Shown piece by piece: positions 1-7,721 of a stretch of DNA of 9,249 nt (position 1 is its first letter; each line of letters starts with the position of its first letter). Position numbers and translations under genes: made by a program. Source of the DNA: Reyranella sp. (GTDB taxonomy: Bacteria > Pseudomonadota > Alphaproteobacteria > Reyranellales > Reyranellaceae); contig SCVT01000410.1 of the NCBI GenBank assembly GCA_004296815.1, forward strand, positions 1 to 9,249, in the 5' to 3' direction. The notes under the pieces were generated by a model. That model was not told the origin of the DNA and ran no database searches. It was given only the letters and a program-made list of their open reading frames with translations.

Positions 1-162
1 ATGGCCGTCGCCCTGATGGGCGGCCTGCTGGTCGCGACCGCCCTCACCCTGCTGTTCCTGCCGGCGCTCTATGCTGCCTGGTTCCGGGTGAAGAATCCGG
101 CGGCCACTGAAGCAGCGCCGGTACGCCACGTGCCGCCGCCGCTCGCACTGGCCGCCGAGTAG
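1..162 (+). CDS. RND efflux transporter, C-terminal end (partial)
   Basis: This frame is open from the first base of the window and ends at TAG 160-162, leaving 53 residues. They comprise one long hydrophobic helix (about residues 3-25, containing GGLLVATALTLLFLPALYA) followed by a polar Pro/Ala-rich tail. The pattern of GGLL, threonine-leucine run, PALY and then a basic WFRVK boundary is the last transmembrane helix (TM12) of AcrB/MexB/CzcA-like RND pumps, which export drugs or metals across the envelope using the proton gradient together with a periplasmic adaptor and an outer-membrane channel. The ATG at base 1 is most likely internal, since RND proteins run to about 1,000 residues. The substrate class cannot be read from this fragment. 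The next gene starts two bases after the stop, suggesting co-transcription. Confidence 0.85.
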   Translation: MAVALMGGLLVATALTLLFLPALYAAWFRVKNPAATEAAPVRHVPPPLALAAE

Positions 163-164
163 CG

Positions 165-587
165 TTGGTGCCGGGCATCGCCTCGCTTCTGGTCGTGGCG
201 AGCGCCGCGATCGTCCTCGTCCTCGGCACCCTGCATCTGCTCTACACGTTCCGTGGCAACAAGCTCGACCCACGTGAGCCCGGCCTGCGGCAGGCGATGG
301 AGCAGTCGACCCCGAGAATCACACGCGAAACCACAGTCTGGCGTGCCTGGGTCGGCTTCAACGCCACGCACAGCCTGGGCCTCATGCTCTTCGCACTGAT
401 CTACGCCTACCTGGCGCTCGCAGCGCCTGCTTTGCTCTTCGGCTCGCTGTTCCTGCAGGGACTGGGCCTCGTCCTGCTGACGAGCTACGTCGTCCTCGCC
501 CGCCGCTACTTCTTCAGCGTGCCGTTCCGCGGGATCGTGCTCGCGACGCTGCTCTACGCCGCGGGCCTTGCCGCCGCGGCCGCCTAG
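165..587 (+). CDS. Small four-helix membrane protein of unknown function
   Basis: A 140-residue integral membrane protein with hydrophobic segments at about residues 5-27, 69-88, 91-112 and 119-138. The loop between the first two helices is long and charged (about 28-65). Histidines lie in GTLHLLYTF (H24) and FNATHSLG (H69). It resembles small membrane proteins annotated as LIC_13387-family in other proteobacteria; that is a recollection of the pattern, and no function is known to me. The start is uncertain: TTG at 165 or GTG at 168 both fit, neither preceded by a clear Shine-Dalgarno sequence, so translation may be coupled to the RND gene whose stop is two bases upstream. The TAG stop overlaps the stop of the convergent pcp gene. 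Confidence 0.7.
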   Translation: MVPGIASLLVVASAAIVLVLGTLHLLYTFRGNKLDPREPGLRQAMEQSTPRITRETTVWRAWVGFNATHSLGLMLFALIYAYLALAAPALLFGSLFLQGLGLVLLTSYVVLARRYFFSVPFRGIVLATLLYAAGLAAAAA

Positions 588-1225
588 GAGATCCGGCCCT
601 CGGCGGTGTGCAGGTCGCTCGTTCGCGCCGCGCTCACCTCAAGGATGATCTCGATGCCGCGCACGATGTCCTCGACCGCCATCGACGGTGCACCGCCGAG
701 GCGTGCTGCCTGTTCCGGCACATAGGGAATGTGCAGGAAGCCGCCGCGCATCGGGATCGGATGGGCGGCCGCGATGTCCATCAGGGCATAGAAGATGTGA
801 TTGCAGACGAAGGTGCCGGCCGTGTTCGACACCGCGGCCGGCAACCCGGCCTTGCGCATCGCCGCCACGCAGGCCTTGATCGGCAGGGTCGCGAAATGCG
901 CGGCCGGCCCGTCGGCGACCACCGGCTTGTCGATCGGTTGCTTGCCGTCATTGTCGCGGATGCGCGCGTCCTGGACGTTGATCGCCACGCGCTCGAGGCA
1001 GAGCTCGGTGCGGCCGCCGGCCTGGCCGATGCAGAGCACGATGTCGGGCCTGGTCTTCTCGATCGCCTTGCGCAGGACACCGGCCGACTTCGCATAGGAG
1101 GTCGGGAGCGTCGCCGTGTGGATCACAACTCCGCCGATTCGCTTCTTGAGCTTTCCGACCGCCAGCGATGACGGATTGACCTTGTCGCCGCCGAACGGAT
1201 CGAATCCCGTGACCAACGCCTTCAT
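584..1225 (-). CDS. pcp: Pyroglutamyl-peptidase I (peptidase C15)
   Basis: A 213-residue cytosolic cysteine peptidase that removes N-terminal pyroglutamate (5-oxoproline) from peptides. The length matches the family (about 200-215). The N-terminus MKALVTGFDPFGG is the typical first strand and loop. The signature GQAGGRTELCLERVAIN holds the catalytic Glu (E78). Cys C141 lies in NTAGTFVCNHIFY and His H165 in GGFLHIPY. The spacing E78-C141-H165 equals that of the characterised bacterial enzymes (63 and 24 residues apart), so the triad is intact. ATG 1225-1223 follows GGGAG at 1236-1240. The gene lies behind coxM but separated from it by an intrinsic terminator, so it may use readthrough or its own promoter. 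The last codons converge on, and share bases with, the stop of the small membrane protein gene. Confidence 0.95.
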   Translation of the reverse strand: MKALVTGFDPFGGDKVNPSSLAVGKLKKRIGGVVIHTATLPTSYAKSAGVLRKAIEKTRPDIVLCIGQAGGRTELCLERVAINVQDARIRDNDGKQPIDKPVVADGPAAHFATLPIKACVAAMRKAGLPAAVSNTAGTFVCNHIFYALMDIAAAHPIPMRGGFLHIPYVPEQAARLGGAPSMAVEDIVRGIEIILEVSAARTSDLHTAEGRIS

Positions 1226-1240
1226 GCCGACACGTCTCCC

Positions 1241-1271
1241 AAACGAAAGGGCGCCCGGTAAGGGGCGCCCC
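1241..1271 (-). terminator. Intrinsic terminator after coxM
   Basis: On the minus strand an 8-bp all-G/C stem (GGGCGCCC at 1270-1263 pairing with GGGCGCCC at 1256-1249) encloses a 6-base loop CTTACC and is followed directly by TTTCGTTT (1248-1241). It starts 28 bases past the coxM stop at 1299. Stem, short loop and T-rich tail in this orientation fit a Rho-independent terminator closing the cox transcript. On the plus strand the hairpin is followed by CGACG and no T-tract, so it is not bidirectional. Confidence 0.8.
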
Positions 1272-1298
1272 GACGTTAGTCTGTCCCGAGATCAGCGG

Positions 1299-2096
1299 CT
1301 ACTTGTTGGCCGCGTCGACCGCACGGCGGGCCATGACGCCCACGAGATGCGCGCGATACTCGGCGCTGCCGTGGATGTCGCTGTTGAGGCCGTCTGCCGG
1401 GATCTTGATGTCCTTGATCGCCGCCGAGGAGAAGTTCTTGGAAAGCGCATCTTCCATCGCCTTGACGCGGAAGACGCAAGGACCGGCGCCGGTCACCGCG
1501 ACGCGGACCCCCGAAGCGGTCTTGGCCACGAACACGCCGACCATCGCGTAGCGCGAGGCCGGGTTCGGGAACTTGATGTAGGCGGCCTTCTCGGCCTTGG
1601 GGAAGCTGATCGAGGTGATCAACTCGCCCTCGCCCAGCGCCGTCTCGAACAGGCCCTTGAAGAAGCTGTCCGCGGCATGCTTGCCGGTGTTGGTCGTCAC
1701 CGTGGCGTTGAGCGCCACGACCGCAGCCGGATAGTCGGCGGCCGGATCGTTGTTGGCCACCGAGCCGCCCATCGTGCCGCGGTTGCGGACCTGCGGGTCG
1801 CCGATGTGGCCTGCGAGATAGGCCAGCGCCGGGATGGCGTTCTTCACGTCGGCCGAGGTCGCGACCTCGGCGTGCCGGGTCATGCCGCCGATCACGACGT
1901 TGTTGCCCTCGACCTTGATGCCGGCCAGTTCCTTGACGCCGCCGAGATCGACCACGTCGCTCGGCCGCGCCAGGCGCTGCTTCAGCGTCGGGATCAGGGT
2001 CATGCCGCCCGACATCGGACGGGCTTCGTCCTTGCCCTTGAGCAGGCCGACCGCTTCGGAGAGCGACTTCGGACGGTGGTAAGCAAAATCGTACAT
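1299..2096 (-). CDS. coxM: Form II CODH-like FAD-binding medium subunit
   Basis: A 265-residue flavoprotein subunit of a molybdenum hydroxylase of the xanthine oxidase family. It passes electrons from the [2Fe-2S] clusters of CoxS through FAD to an external acceptor. The FAD-binding PCMH-type domain fills residues 1 to about 165: MYDFAYHRP start, SGGMTLIP (about 29-36) at the first dinucleotide loop, and [20 protein letters not shown] (105-124) at the second. A CO-dehydrogenase flavoprotein C-terminal domain follows (about 168-265). The length is usual for form II proteins and somewhat shorter than CoxM of Oligotropha (288). The frame is open 42 codons further upstream into coxL, but that extension is Arg/Ser-rich and unlike the family. 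The ATG at 2096 has a strong Shine-Dalgarno sequence and gives the conserved N-terminus. It is third in the S-L-M order, 13 bases after coxL. Confidence 0.95.
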   Translation of the reverse strand: MYDFAYHRPKSLSEAVGLLKGKDEARPMSGGMTLIPTLKQRLARPSDVVDLGGVKELAGIKVEGNNVVIGGMTRHAEVATSADVKNAIPALAYLAGHIGDPQVRNRGTMGGSVANNDPAADYPAAVVALNATVTTNTGKHAADSFFKGLFETALGEGELITSISFPKAEKAAYIKFPNPASRYAMVGVFVAKTASGVRVAVTGAGPCVFRVKAMEDALSKNFSSAAIKDIKIPADGLNSDIHGSAEYRAHLVGVMARRAVDAANK

Positions 2097-2102
2097 ATGG
2101 AT

Positions 2103-2108
2103 CCTCCC
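2103..2108 (-). promoter_or_regulatory. Ribosome-binding site that fixes the coxM start
   Basis: GGGAGG on the minus strand, six bases upstream of the ATG at 2096, within the 13-base gap between the coxL stop (TAA 2112-2110) and coxM. It decides in favour of the 265-residue protein over the longer open frame that would begin inside coxL. Confidence 0.75.
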
Positions 2109-2109
2109 G

Positions 2110-4497
2110 TTACTCGGCCGCCTTGCGCTGCGCACCCTGGATGGTCTGCCAGACGCTGAGCGGCGTGGCAGGCATCGGGACGTGCGTGACGCCGAGCGGC
2201 GCCAGTGCGTCATGGACGGCATTCATCACGGCGGCAGGTGCGGCAATCGCACCGGCCTCGCCGCATCCCTTCACGCCCAGCGGATTGTGCGGGCAAGGCG
2301 TGACCTTGTAGCCGAGCTTGAACGACGGAACGTCGTCGGCGCGCGGCATCGTGTAATCCATGTACGAGCCGCTCACGAGCTGGCCCGTCTCCTTGTCGTA
2401 GACCGCATTCTCCAGCAGCGCCTGGCCGACGCCCTGGACAATGCCGCCATGCACCTGGCCCTCGACGATCATCGGATTGATGATGTTGCCGAAGTCGTCG
2501 ACCGCGGTGTGGTTGACCACCTCGACGACGCCGGTGTCCGGGTCGATCTCGACCTCACAGATCTGCGTGCCGGCGGGATAGACGAAGTTCGCCGGATCGT
2601 AGAAGGCGTTCTCGTCCATGCCCGGCTCCAGCTCGTGGAGCGGATAGTTGTGCGGCACGTAGGCCGCGAACACCGCCTGGGCGAGCGGCACGTTCTTGTC
2701 CGTGCCCTTCACCTTGAAGGTGCCGTTCTCGAACTCGATGTCGGCTACGTCGGCTTCCATCAGATGGGCGGCGATCCGGCGCCCCTTGGCGATGATCTTG
2801 TCGGCCGCCTTCATGATGGCCGAGCCGCCGACCGCCAGCGAGCGGCTGCCGTAGCTGCCCATGCCGAATGGCGTCGTCGCCGTGTCGCCGTGGACGACCT
2901 CGATGTTCTCGAACGGCACACCGAGCTTGTCCGAGATGAGCTGGGCGAAGGTCGTCTCGTGGCTCTGGCCGTGGCTGTGCGCGCCGGTCAGGATCTGGAC
3001 GTTGCCCGTCGGGTTGAACTTGAGCTGCGCCGACTCCCATTGGCCGACGCCACCGCCCAGCTGGCCGATCACCTGCGACGGTGCCAGCCCGCAGGCCTCG
3101 ATGTAGGACGAGAAGCCGATGCCGCGCAGCTTGCCGCGCGACTTGGCCTCCGCACGGCGCCCTTCGAAGCCCTTGTAGTCGGCGATCTTGATCGCCTCGT
3201 CGATGATCGGCGGGTAGTTGCCCGAATCGTACTGCAGCGCCACCGGCGTCTGGTACGGGAAGGCCTCCTTCGGAATGAAGTTCTTCCGGCGGAGATCCGC
3301 CGTATCCATCTTCAGTTCCTTGGCGGCCTTGCTGACGATGCTCTCGATCACGAACGTCGCCTCGGGACGACCGGCGCCGCGATAGGCATCGACCGGCGCG
3401 GTGTGCGTCAGCGCCGCCTTCACGTTGGCGTAGATGACCGGCGTCGTGTACTGGCCGGCCAGCAGCGTCGCATAGAGATAGGTCGGCACCGCCGTCGAGA
3501 AGGTCGAGAGATAGGCGCCCATGTTGGCGATCGTCTCGACCTTGAGGGCCAGGAACTTGCCGTCCTTGTCGAGCGCCAGCTCGGCATGGGTGACATGGTC
3601 GCGGCCGTGCGCGTCGGTCATGAACGACTCGCTGCGCTCGGCCGTCCACTTGATCGGCCGGCCGACGCGGGACGCGGCCCACGTGACCATCGTCTCCTCG
3701 TTGTAGCAGAAGATCTTGCTGCCAAAGCCGCCGCCCACGTCGGGCGCGATGACGCGCAGCTTGTGCTCGGGGATGCCCAGCACGAAGGCCGACAGGATGA
3801 GGCGCAGGACGTGAGGGTTCTGCGACGTCGACCAGAGCGTGTAGTTGCCCGTGCCCTTGTCGTACTCCGCCGCCGCAGCGCGCGGCTCCATGGCGTTGGG
3901 GATCAGGCGGTTGTTCACGATGTCGATCTTGGTGACGTGTGCCGCCTTCGCGAACGCCGCGTCGACATCGGCCTTCACGCCGATTTCCCAGTCGTAGATC
4001 AGGTTGCCGGGCGCCTCGGCCGCATGGACCTCGGGTGCGCCCTTGTCGAGCGCGCGCGCCAGGTCGACGTTGGCCGGCTTCACGTCGTAGTCGACCTTGA
4101 TCGCCTCGGCCGCGTCCTTGGCCTCGTCGTGGGTGTTGGCCACGATCATCGCGACCGTGTCGCCGACATAGCGCACGGTATCGAGCGCCATCACCGGATG
4201 CGGCGGCGCCTTGTGCGGCTCGCCGTGCTTGTCCTTGACCACCCAGCCGCAGATCAGCCCGCCGACCTTGGCATCGGCGATGTCCTTGCCGGTGAAGATA
4301 TCGACCACGCCGGGCATGGCCTTCGCCGCCGAAACGTCGATCGACTTGATCTTCGCGTGGGCATGCGGCGAACGCAGGAAGTACGCGTAGGTCGCCCGTG
4401 CGAGGGGCAGGTCGTCGACATAGCGACCGGTACCGGTAAGGAAGCGCTGGTCTTCCTTCCGCTTAACCCGGGCGCCGATTCCGGTTTCGGCGGTCAT
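2110..4497 (-). CDS. coxL: Form II CODH-like molybdopterin-binding large subunit
   Basis: A 795-residue catalytic subunit of a xanthine-oxidase-family molybdenum hydroxylase. It binds the molybdopterin-cytosine-dinucleotide cofactor and hydroxylates a substrate with water as oxygen donor. The N-terminal a/b hammerhead domain (about 20-140, with [16 protein letters not shown]) is followed by the two Mo-binding domains. GGGFGSK (255-261) and [10 protein letters not shown] (510-519) are cofactor-contact motifs, and GCGEAG (744-749) supplies the catalytic base E747. The active-site loop reads AYRGAGR (371-377), which defines form II (BMS-type) enzymes. Form I CO dehydrogenase has AYxCSFR with the Cys that holds copper, and that Cys is absent here. 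CO oxidation is therefore doubtful, and another aldehyde or N-heterocycle-type substrate is possible. There is no signal peptide, so the enzyme is cytoplasmic. Start ATG 4497 lies four bases past the coxS stop, indicating coupling. No xdhC, coxD/E/F or mocA-like maturation gene is in the window. Confidence 0.96.
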   Translation of the reverse strand: MTAETGIGARVKRKEDQRFLTGTGRYVDDLPLARATYAYFLRSPHAHAKIKSIDVSAAKAMPGVVDIFTGKDIADAKVGGLICGWVVKDKHGEPHKAPPHPVMALDTVRYVGDTVAMIVANTHDEAKDAAEAIKVDYDVKPANVDLARALDKGAPEVHAAEAPGNLIYDWEIGVKADVDAAFAKAAHVTKIDIVNNRLIPNAMEPRAAAAEYDKGTGNYTLWSTSQNPHVLRLILSAFVLGIPEHKLRVIAPDVGGGFGSKIFCYNEETMVTWAASRVGRPIKWTAERSESFMTDAHGRDHVTHAELALDKDGKFLALKVETIANMGAYLSTFSTAVPTYLYATLLAGQYTTPVIYANVKAALTHTAPVDAYRGAGRPEATFVIESIVSKAAKELKMDTADLRRKNFIPKEAFPYQTPVALQYDSGNYPPIIDEAIKIADYKGFEGRRAEAKSRGKLRGIGFSSYIEACGLAPSQVIGQLGGGVGQWESAQLKFNPTGNVQILTGAHSHGQSHETTFAQLISDKLGVPFENIEVVHGDTATTPFGMGSYGSRSLAVGGSAIMKAADKIIAKGRRIAAHLMEADVADIEFENGTFKVKGTDKNVPLAQAVFAAYVPHNYPLHELEPGMDENAFYDPANFVYPAGTQICEVEIDPDTGVVEVVNHTAVDDFGNIINPMIVEGQVHGGIVQGVGQALLENAVYDKETGQLVSGSYMDYTMPRADDVPSFKLGYKVTPCPHNPLGVKGCGEAGAIAAPAAVMNAVHDALAPLGVTHVPMPATPLSVWQTIQGAQRKAAE

Positions 4498-4501
4498 GGC
4501 G

Positions 4502-4987
<486 letters not shown>

Positions 4988-5113
4988 TACTCTTCTCCCT
5001 CAGCGTATTGGTTCGCAGGGTCGCGCCAAAACGCGCCCGCCGGGCATTACTGGGACTCTCGCAAGCCCCTTACATTGCGGTCAAGTGAATTACAGGATTC
5101 GCTGAACTAGCCG
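4988..5113. other. coxG-coxS intergenic leader
   Basis: This is the longest untranslated gap inside the minus-strand cluster. Read toward coxS it contains a TTGACC (5084-5079) that could act as a -35 box, but I find no convincing -10 hexamer at 16-18 bases from it (CGAGAG/GAGAGT lie there), so a promoter is possible but not shown. Further on are two overlapping small hairpins, then AGGGAG for coxS. There is no T-tract after either hairpin, so this is not an obvious terminator. The sequence is noticeably more A/T-rich around 5068-5100 than the genes on either side. Confidence 0.4.
5018..5045 (-). repeat. Overlapping alternative inverted repeats in the coxS leader
   Basis: Stem A pairs 5036-5038/5032-5035 (GGG, CGCG) with 5022-5025/5018-5020 (CGCG, CCC), with one unpaired base at 5021 and a six-base loop. 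Stem B is a short GCCC/GGGC hairpin at 5035-5045 with a three-base loop. They share bases 5035-5038, so both cannot form at once. Stem A ends 30 bases before the coxS start codon. Small G/C stems are common by chance in such DNA, so a function is only a possibility. Confidence 0.3.
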
Positions 5114-5701
5114 CTAACGACTCGCAAGAAACACGAGGATCAGCACGGCTGCACCGATGCCGATTACCAGCCAGTGGTTGTAACCACGCTGCGCTGCAGC
5201 GGAAGCGGCCGGCGCCGGGGTCGCCGCGACCGGGGCCGTCTCGGCCGCTGCAGCCGGCGGCGGACCGCCGACCATGGCGGCGAACTTGCTGAAGAACTCA
5301 TCGGCCAGCTTCTTCGCCGTGCCATCGATCAGCCGCGCGCCCACCTGGGCGATCTTTCCGCCGACCTGGGCATCGACATTGTAGTTCAGCAGGGTGTCGC
5401 CGGCGTCTTCTCGCAGGGTCACCACGGCGCCGCCCTTGGCGAAGCCCGCAGCGCCGCCCTGCCCCTCGCCCGAGATCCTGTAGCCGTTGGGCGGATCGAG
5501 GTCCGAGAGCGTCACCTTGCCCGAGAAGCTGGCGCTCACCGGCCCGATGCGCATACGCACCTTGGCCTTCATTTCAGTGTCGGAGGTCTTCTCCAGCGAT
5601 TCGCAGCCCGGAATGCAGGCCTGCAGGACAGCCGGATCGTTCAGCGCCGCAAACACCTTCTCGCGCGGGGCCGCGATCCTGTACTCACCCTTGATTTCCA
5701 T
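5114..5701 (-). CDS. coxG: CoxG-like SRPBCC protein with C-terminal membrane anchor
   Basis: A 195-residue protein. Residues 1 to about 145 are a CoxG/SRPBCC (START-like) domain: MEIKGEYRI first strand, the REKVFAALNDPAVLQACIPGCESL helix-loop (14-36), KVRMRIGPV and the GAAGFAKGGAVV strand pair, and a long C-terminal helix (about 118-142). An Ala/Pro-rich linker (about 147-171) leads to one hydrophobic helix (about 175-192) ending in ASR, a tail-anchor layout with the globular domain in the cytosol. CoxG of Oligotropha is known to recruit CO dehydrogenase to the membrane, and the family has more recently been linked to quinone binding. The same role for the enzyme encoded downstream is inferred from position. 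ATG 5701 has GGGAG seven bases upstream. It lies 22 bases after the GH17 gene. Confidence 0.92.
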   Translation of the reverse strand: MEIKGEYRIAAPREKVFAALNDPAVLQACIPGCESLEKTSDTEMKAKVRMRIGPVSASFSGKVTLSDLDPPNGYRISGEGQGGAAGFAKGGAVVTLREDAGDTLLNYNVDAQVGGKIAQVGARLIDGTAKKLADEFFSKFAAMVGGPPPAAAAETAPVAATPAPAASAAAQRGYNHWLVIGIGAAVLILVFLASR

Positions 5702-5723
5702 CTGGTAACTCCCGCCTGAACGC

Positions 5724-7658
5724 CTACCACTTGGAGGTATAGGAGTCCGGCGGCGGTTCTGCCAGTGGTTCGCGTATGGAGACGTAGATCGTGGCCAGAT
5801 AGGGCACGGCCATCAGGAGTGCCAGGGCGGCGAACCAGTTGGCCTGGGTGTTCCAGAACAAGGTCCGGATCACCCAGCGGCCGCCGTCGACCGCGAGGAA
5901 GCCGCCCGAGCCGCCATCGTGCAGCTTGATGGCGCCTTCGGTGACCACCATAACGACGGCCCAGAAGATCAGCAGCGACGCCAGCACGATCTCCGGCAGC
6001 ACCGGCCCGAGCCGGCTGAGGCGGCGGTCCATGCGCACGAAGCCGCGGCTGCCGTCGTAGCCGAGCAGGCGGCCGAAGGAGAGCGCCTTGGCGACGCGAT
6101 GGTCGCGCGCCACCGGCTCGGTCCGCACGATGGTGATGGCCTTCCAGAGCATCAGCACGATGCTGGGGATGACGAAGCTCCAGATCGGGAAATCGCGGTA
6201 GCGGCCGTCGATCGCGATCTGGCGATAGAAGGTGTCGCTAAAGCGGATGACGCCGTCGTACCAGTCGATGCTGATCACGATCAGGTAGAAGATGCAGAGC
6301 AGCGTCAGCGCCAGATAGAGCATCTGGGCCAGCAGATCGGCGCGCTGAACGATGCGGTAGCGCGGCAGCTCGCGCCAGGCATGCCACGCCTCGCGCACGC
6401 GGGCACCGTAGAGCGACGGGTCGGCCATCCGCCCGGTCAGGCTATCCGAGATGCCGCGCAGCAGCGCGTAGCTGAAGAGCGCCAGCAGGATCGCCCAGAA
6501 GGCGACGCCGACCGTGCGCTCGAAGTAGAAGGCCCGGGAATAGTCGGTCCAGATCGCCTGCACGTAGCAGGTCGCCACGAGCTGGGCGAAGAAGGCGAAG
6601 ATACAGAGCCCCTTCCAGTGCCCGCCCCGGCGCTGGCTCGCGAAGGCGAGCAGCAGCAGCGCGCCCACCATCGTCGAGAGCGTGAACAGGATCGGCCATT
6701 GCGGCTCGGCCGACACCGGCTTGCCCAGCTCGAACTTGTCGTGCCGTTGCGCGTCGAGCAGCCCCCAGGCCGCGCCGACCGTGCCTTCCTGGCGCGCCTT
6801 CCAATACTGGTCGAAGGCCTCGATGACGTTGTAGTCGAAGCCTTCGCGGGCTGCCGCGTCGCGGAAGACGGAGAAGTACTTCACCTGTTCGACCCGGCCC
6901 GGCCGCGCGTCCGCACGCATGCGGCCGTCGCTCGGCCAGCCCGTCTCGCCGATCACGATCTTCTTGCCGGGGAAGCGGGCCTGCACCTTCTTGTAAATGT
7001 CGACCAGGTGCTTCTCGATGGTGAGCTTGCCGTCGGGCTCCCTCCGGTCCATCCCGATCGGCTCGTCTTCCCAGTAGGGAAGGATGTGAATGGTGATGAA
7101 GTCGACCTCGTCGGCGAGCTGCGGGTTGCGCAGCCAGAACTCCCAGACGTCGGCATAGGTCACCGGCTGCGTCACCCGCTGCTTGACCTGCCGGATGTAG
7201 CGGCGGAGCTGGTTGGCGGTCAGGTCCTTGCGCAGCAGGACTTCGTTGCCGACGATCACCCGCTCGATCGTGTCCTTGTACTTGTTGGCATGGTCGATCA
7301 GCAGGTTGATCTGCTCGAGGTTTTCCTTCTCGTTGTTGTTCAGCCAGGCGCCGTGCCAGACCTTGAGGCCGTACTTGCCGGCGCGCTGCGGCACCGCCTC
7401 GAGGTTCTCGCCGGTCGAATAGGTGCGGACGGCCTTCACCTTGCCCTGCAGCCGCTTGAGATCCTCGTCGATCTGATCGGCAGTCGGAAAGGTGCGCGTC
7501 AGCGGGCTCTGGCCCGGCCGGTAGGGCGCAAAGGACACGCTCTGCAGTGGCGCCGTCGTCCAACCGGCGATTTCGACCGGCCGGTTCGGATACCACCACC
7601 ACAGGAAATTCAACGCCGCGACGCCGGCAAAGGCGAGCAGCGCTACAAGAGCGCGCAT
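5724..7658 (-). CDS. Membrane GH17 beta-glucan transferase/synthase (NdvC-like)
   Basis: A 644-residue envelope protein. Residues 1-22 are a signal-anchor helix, after which a periplasmic GH17 TIM-barrel domain runs to about 315. It contains the acid/base Glu in VIVGNEVLLR (E139) and the nucleophile Glu in IGETGWPSDG (E238), with SFAPYRPGQSP and VRTYST as early barrel strands. The C-terminal half holds about seven membrane helices (near 324-340, 349-368, 384-402, 446-465, 489-510, 555-575, 605-626). This architecture matches proteins annotated as beta-(1-6) glucan synthase and resembles NdvC of Bradyrhizobium, which acts in cyclic beta-1,3/1,6-glucan synthesis. The expected reaction is glucan transfer or branching, but hydrolysis cannot be excluded. 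No ndvB-like glucosyltransferase lies in the window. The ATG at 7658 gives the signal anchor directly, but lacks a good Shine-Dalgarno sequence (AAAAGCCTTCCC precedes it). Confidence 0.88.
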   Translation of the reverse strand: MRALVALLAFAGVAALNFLWWWYPNRPVEIAGWTTAPLQSVSFAPYRPGQSPLTRTFPTADQIDEDLKRLQGKVKAVRTYSTGENLEAVPQRAGKYGLKVWHGAWLNNNEKENLEQINLLIDHANKYKDTIERVIVGNEVLLRKDLTANQLRRYIRQVKQRVTQPVTYADVWEFWLRNPQLADEVDFITIHILPYWEDEPIGMDRREPDGKLTIEKHLVDIYKKVQARFPGKKIVIGETGWPSDGRMRADARPGRVEQVKYFSVFRDAAAREGFDYNVIEAFDQYWKARQEGTVGAAWGLLDAQRHDKFELGKPVSAEPQWPILFTLSTMVGALLLLAFASQRRGGHWKGLCIFAFFAQLVATCYVQAIWTDYSRAFYFERTVGVAFWAILLALFSYALLRGISDSLTGRMADPSLYGARVREAWHAWRELPRYRIVQRADLLAQMLYLALTLLCIFYLIVISIDWYDGVIRFSDTFYRQIAIDGRYRDFPIWSFVIPSIVLMLWKAITIVRTEPVARDHRVAKALSFGRLLGYDGSRGFVRMDRRLSRLGPVLPEIVLASLLIFWAVVMVVTEGAIKLHDGGSGGFLAVDGGRWVIRTLFWNTQANWFAALALLMAVPYLATIYVSIREPLAEPPPDSYTSKW

Positions 7659-7721
7659 GGGAAGGCTTTTAGCAGGATCGCCGCGGGGCCGTGTGGCTTT
7701 TCGAGGGCTTGTCCCCAGCAG
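7659..7721. other. Short gap before the GH17 gene
   Basis: A 63-base gap between the DUF2817 gene stop and the GH17 start. On the minus strand it contains GGGGACAAGCCC, a three-base stem too weak to call a terminator, and no recognisable -35/-10 pair. It could hold a promoter for the GH17 gene or simply be an operon spacer. Confidence 0.4.

Noticed and set aside
1249..1270. GGGCGCCC occurring twice as a direct repeat, a possible protein-binding site
   Set aside because: The unit is self-complementary, so the direct repeat is equally the two arms of the terminator hairpin, and the T-rich tail favours that reading.
2094..2104. GGATCCATATG at the coxM start, resembling BamHI and NdeI cloning sites
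   Set aside because: The flanks are ordinary genomic sequence with a natural gap and ribosome-binding site; overlap of GGATCC and CATATG around an ATG can arise by chance. No vector sequence is visible.
1116..2159. Plus-strand open frame of 347 codons opposite pcp and coxM
   Set aside because: It crosses the terminator and two real genes in antisense and shows only Arg/Asp/Val-rich sequence.
2110..4497. Annotation of coxL as a proven aerobic CO dehydrogenase
   Set aside because: The AYRGAGR loop lacks the Cys of form I enzymes, so only a form II CODH-like call is supported.
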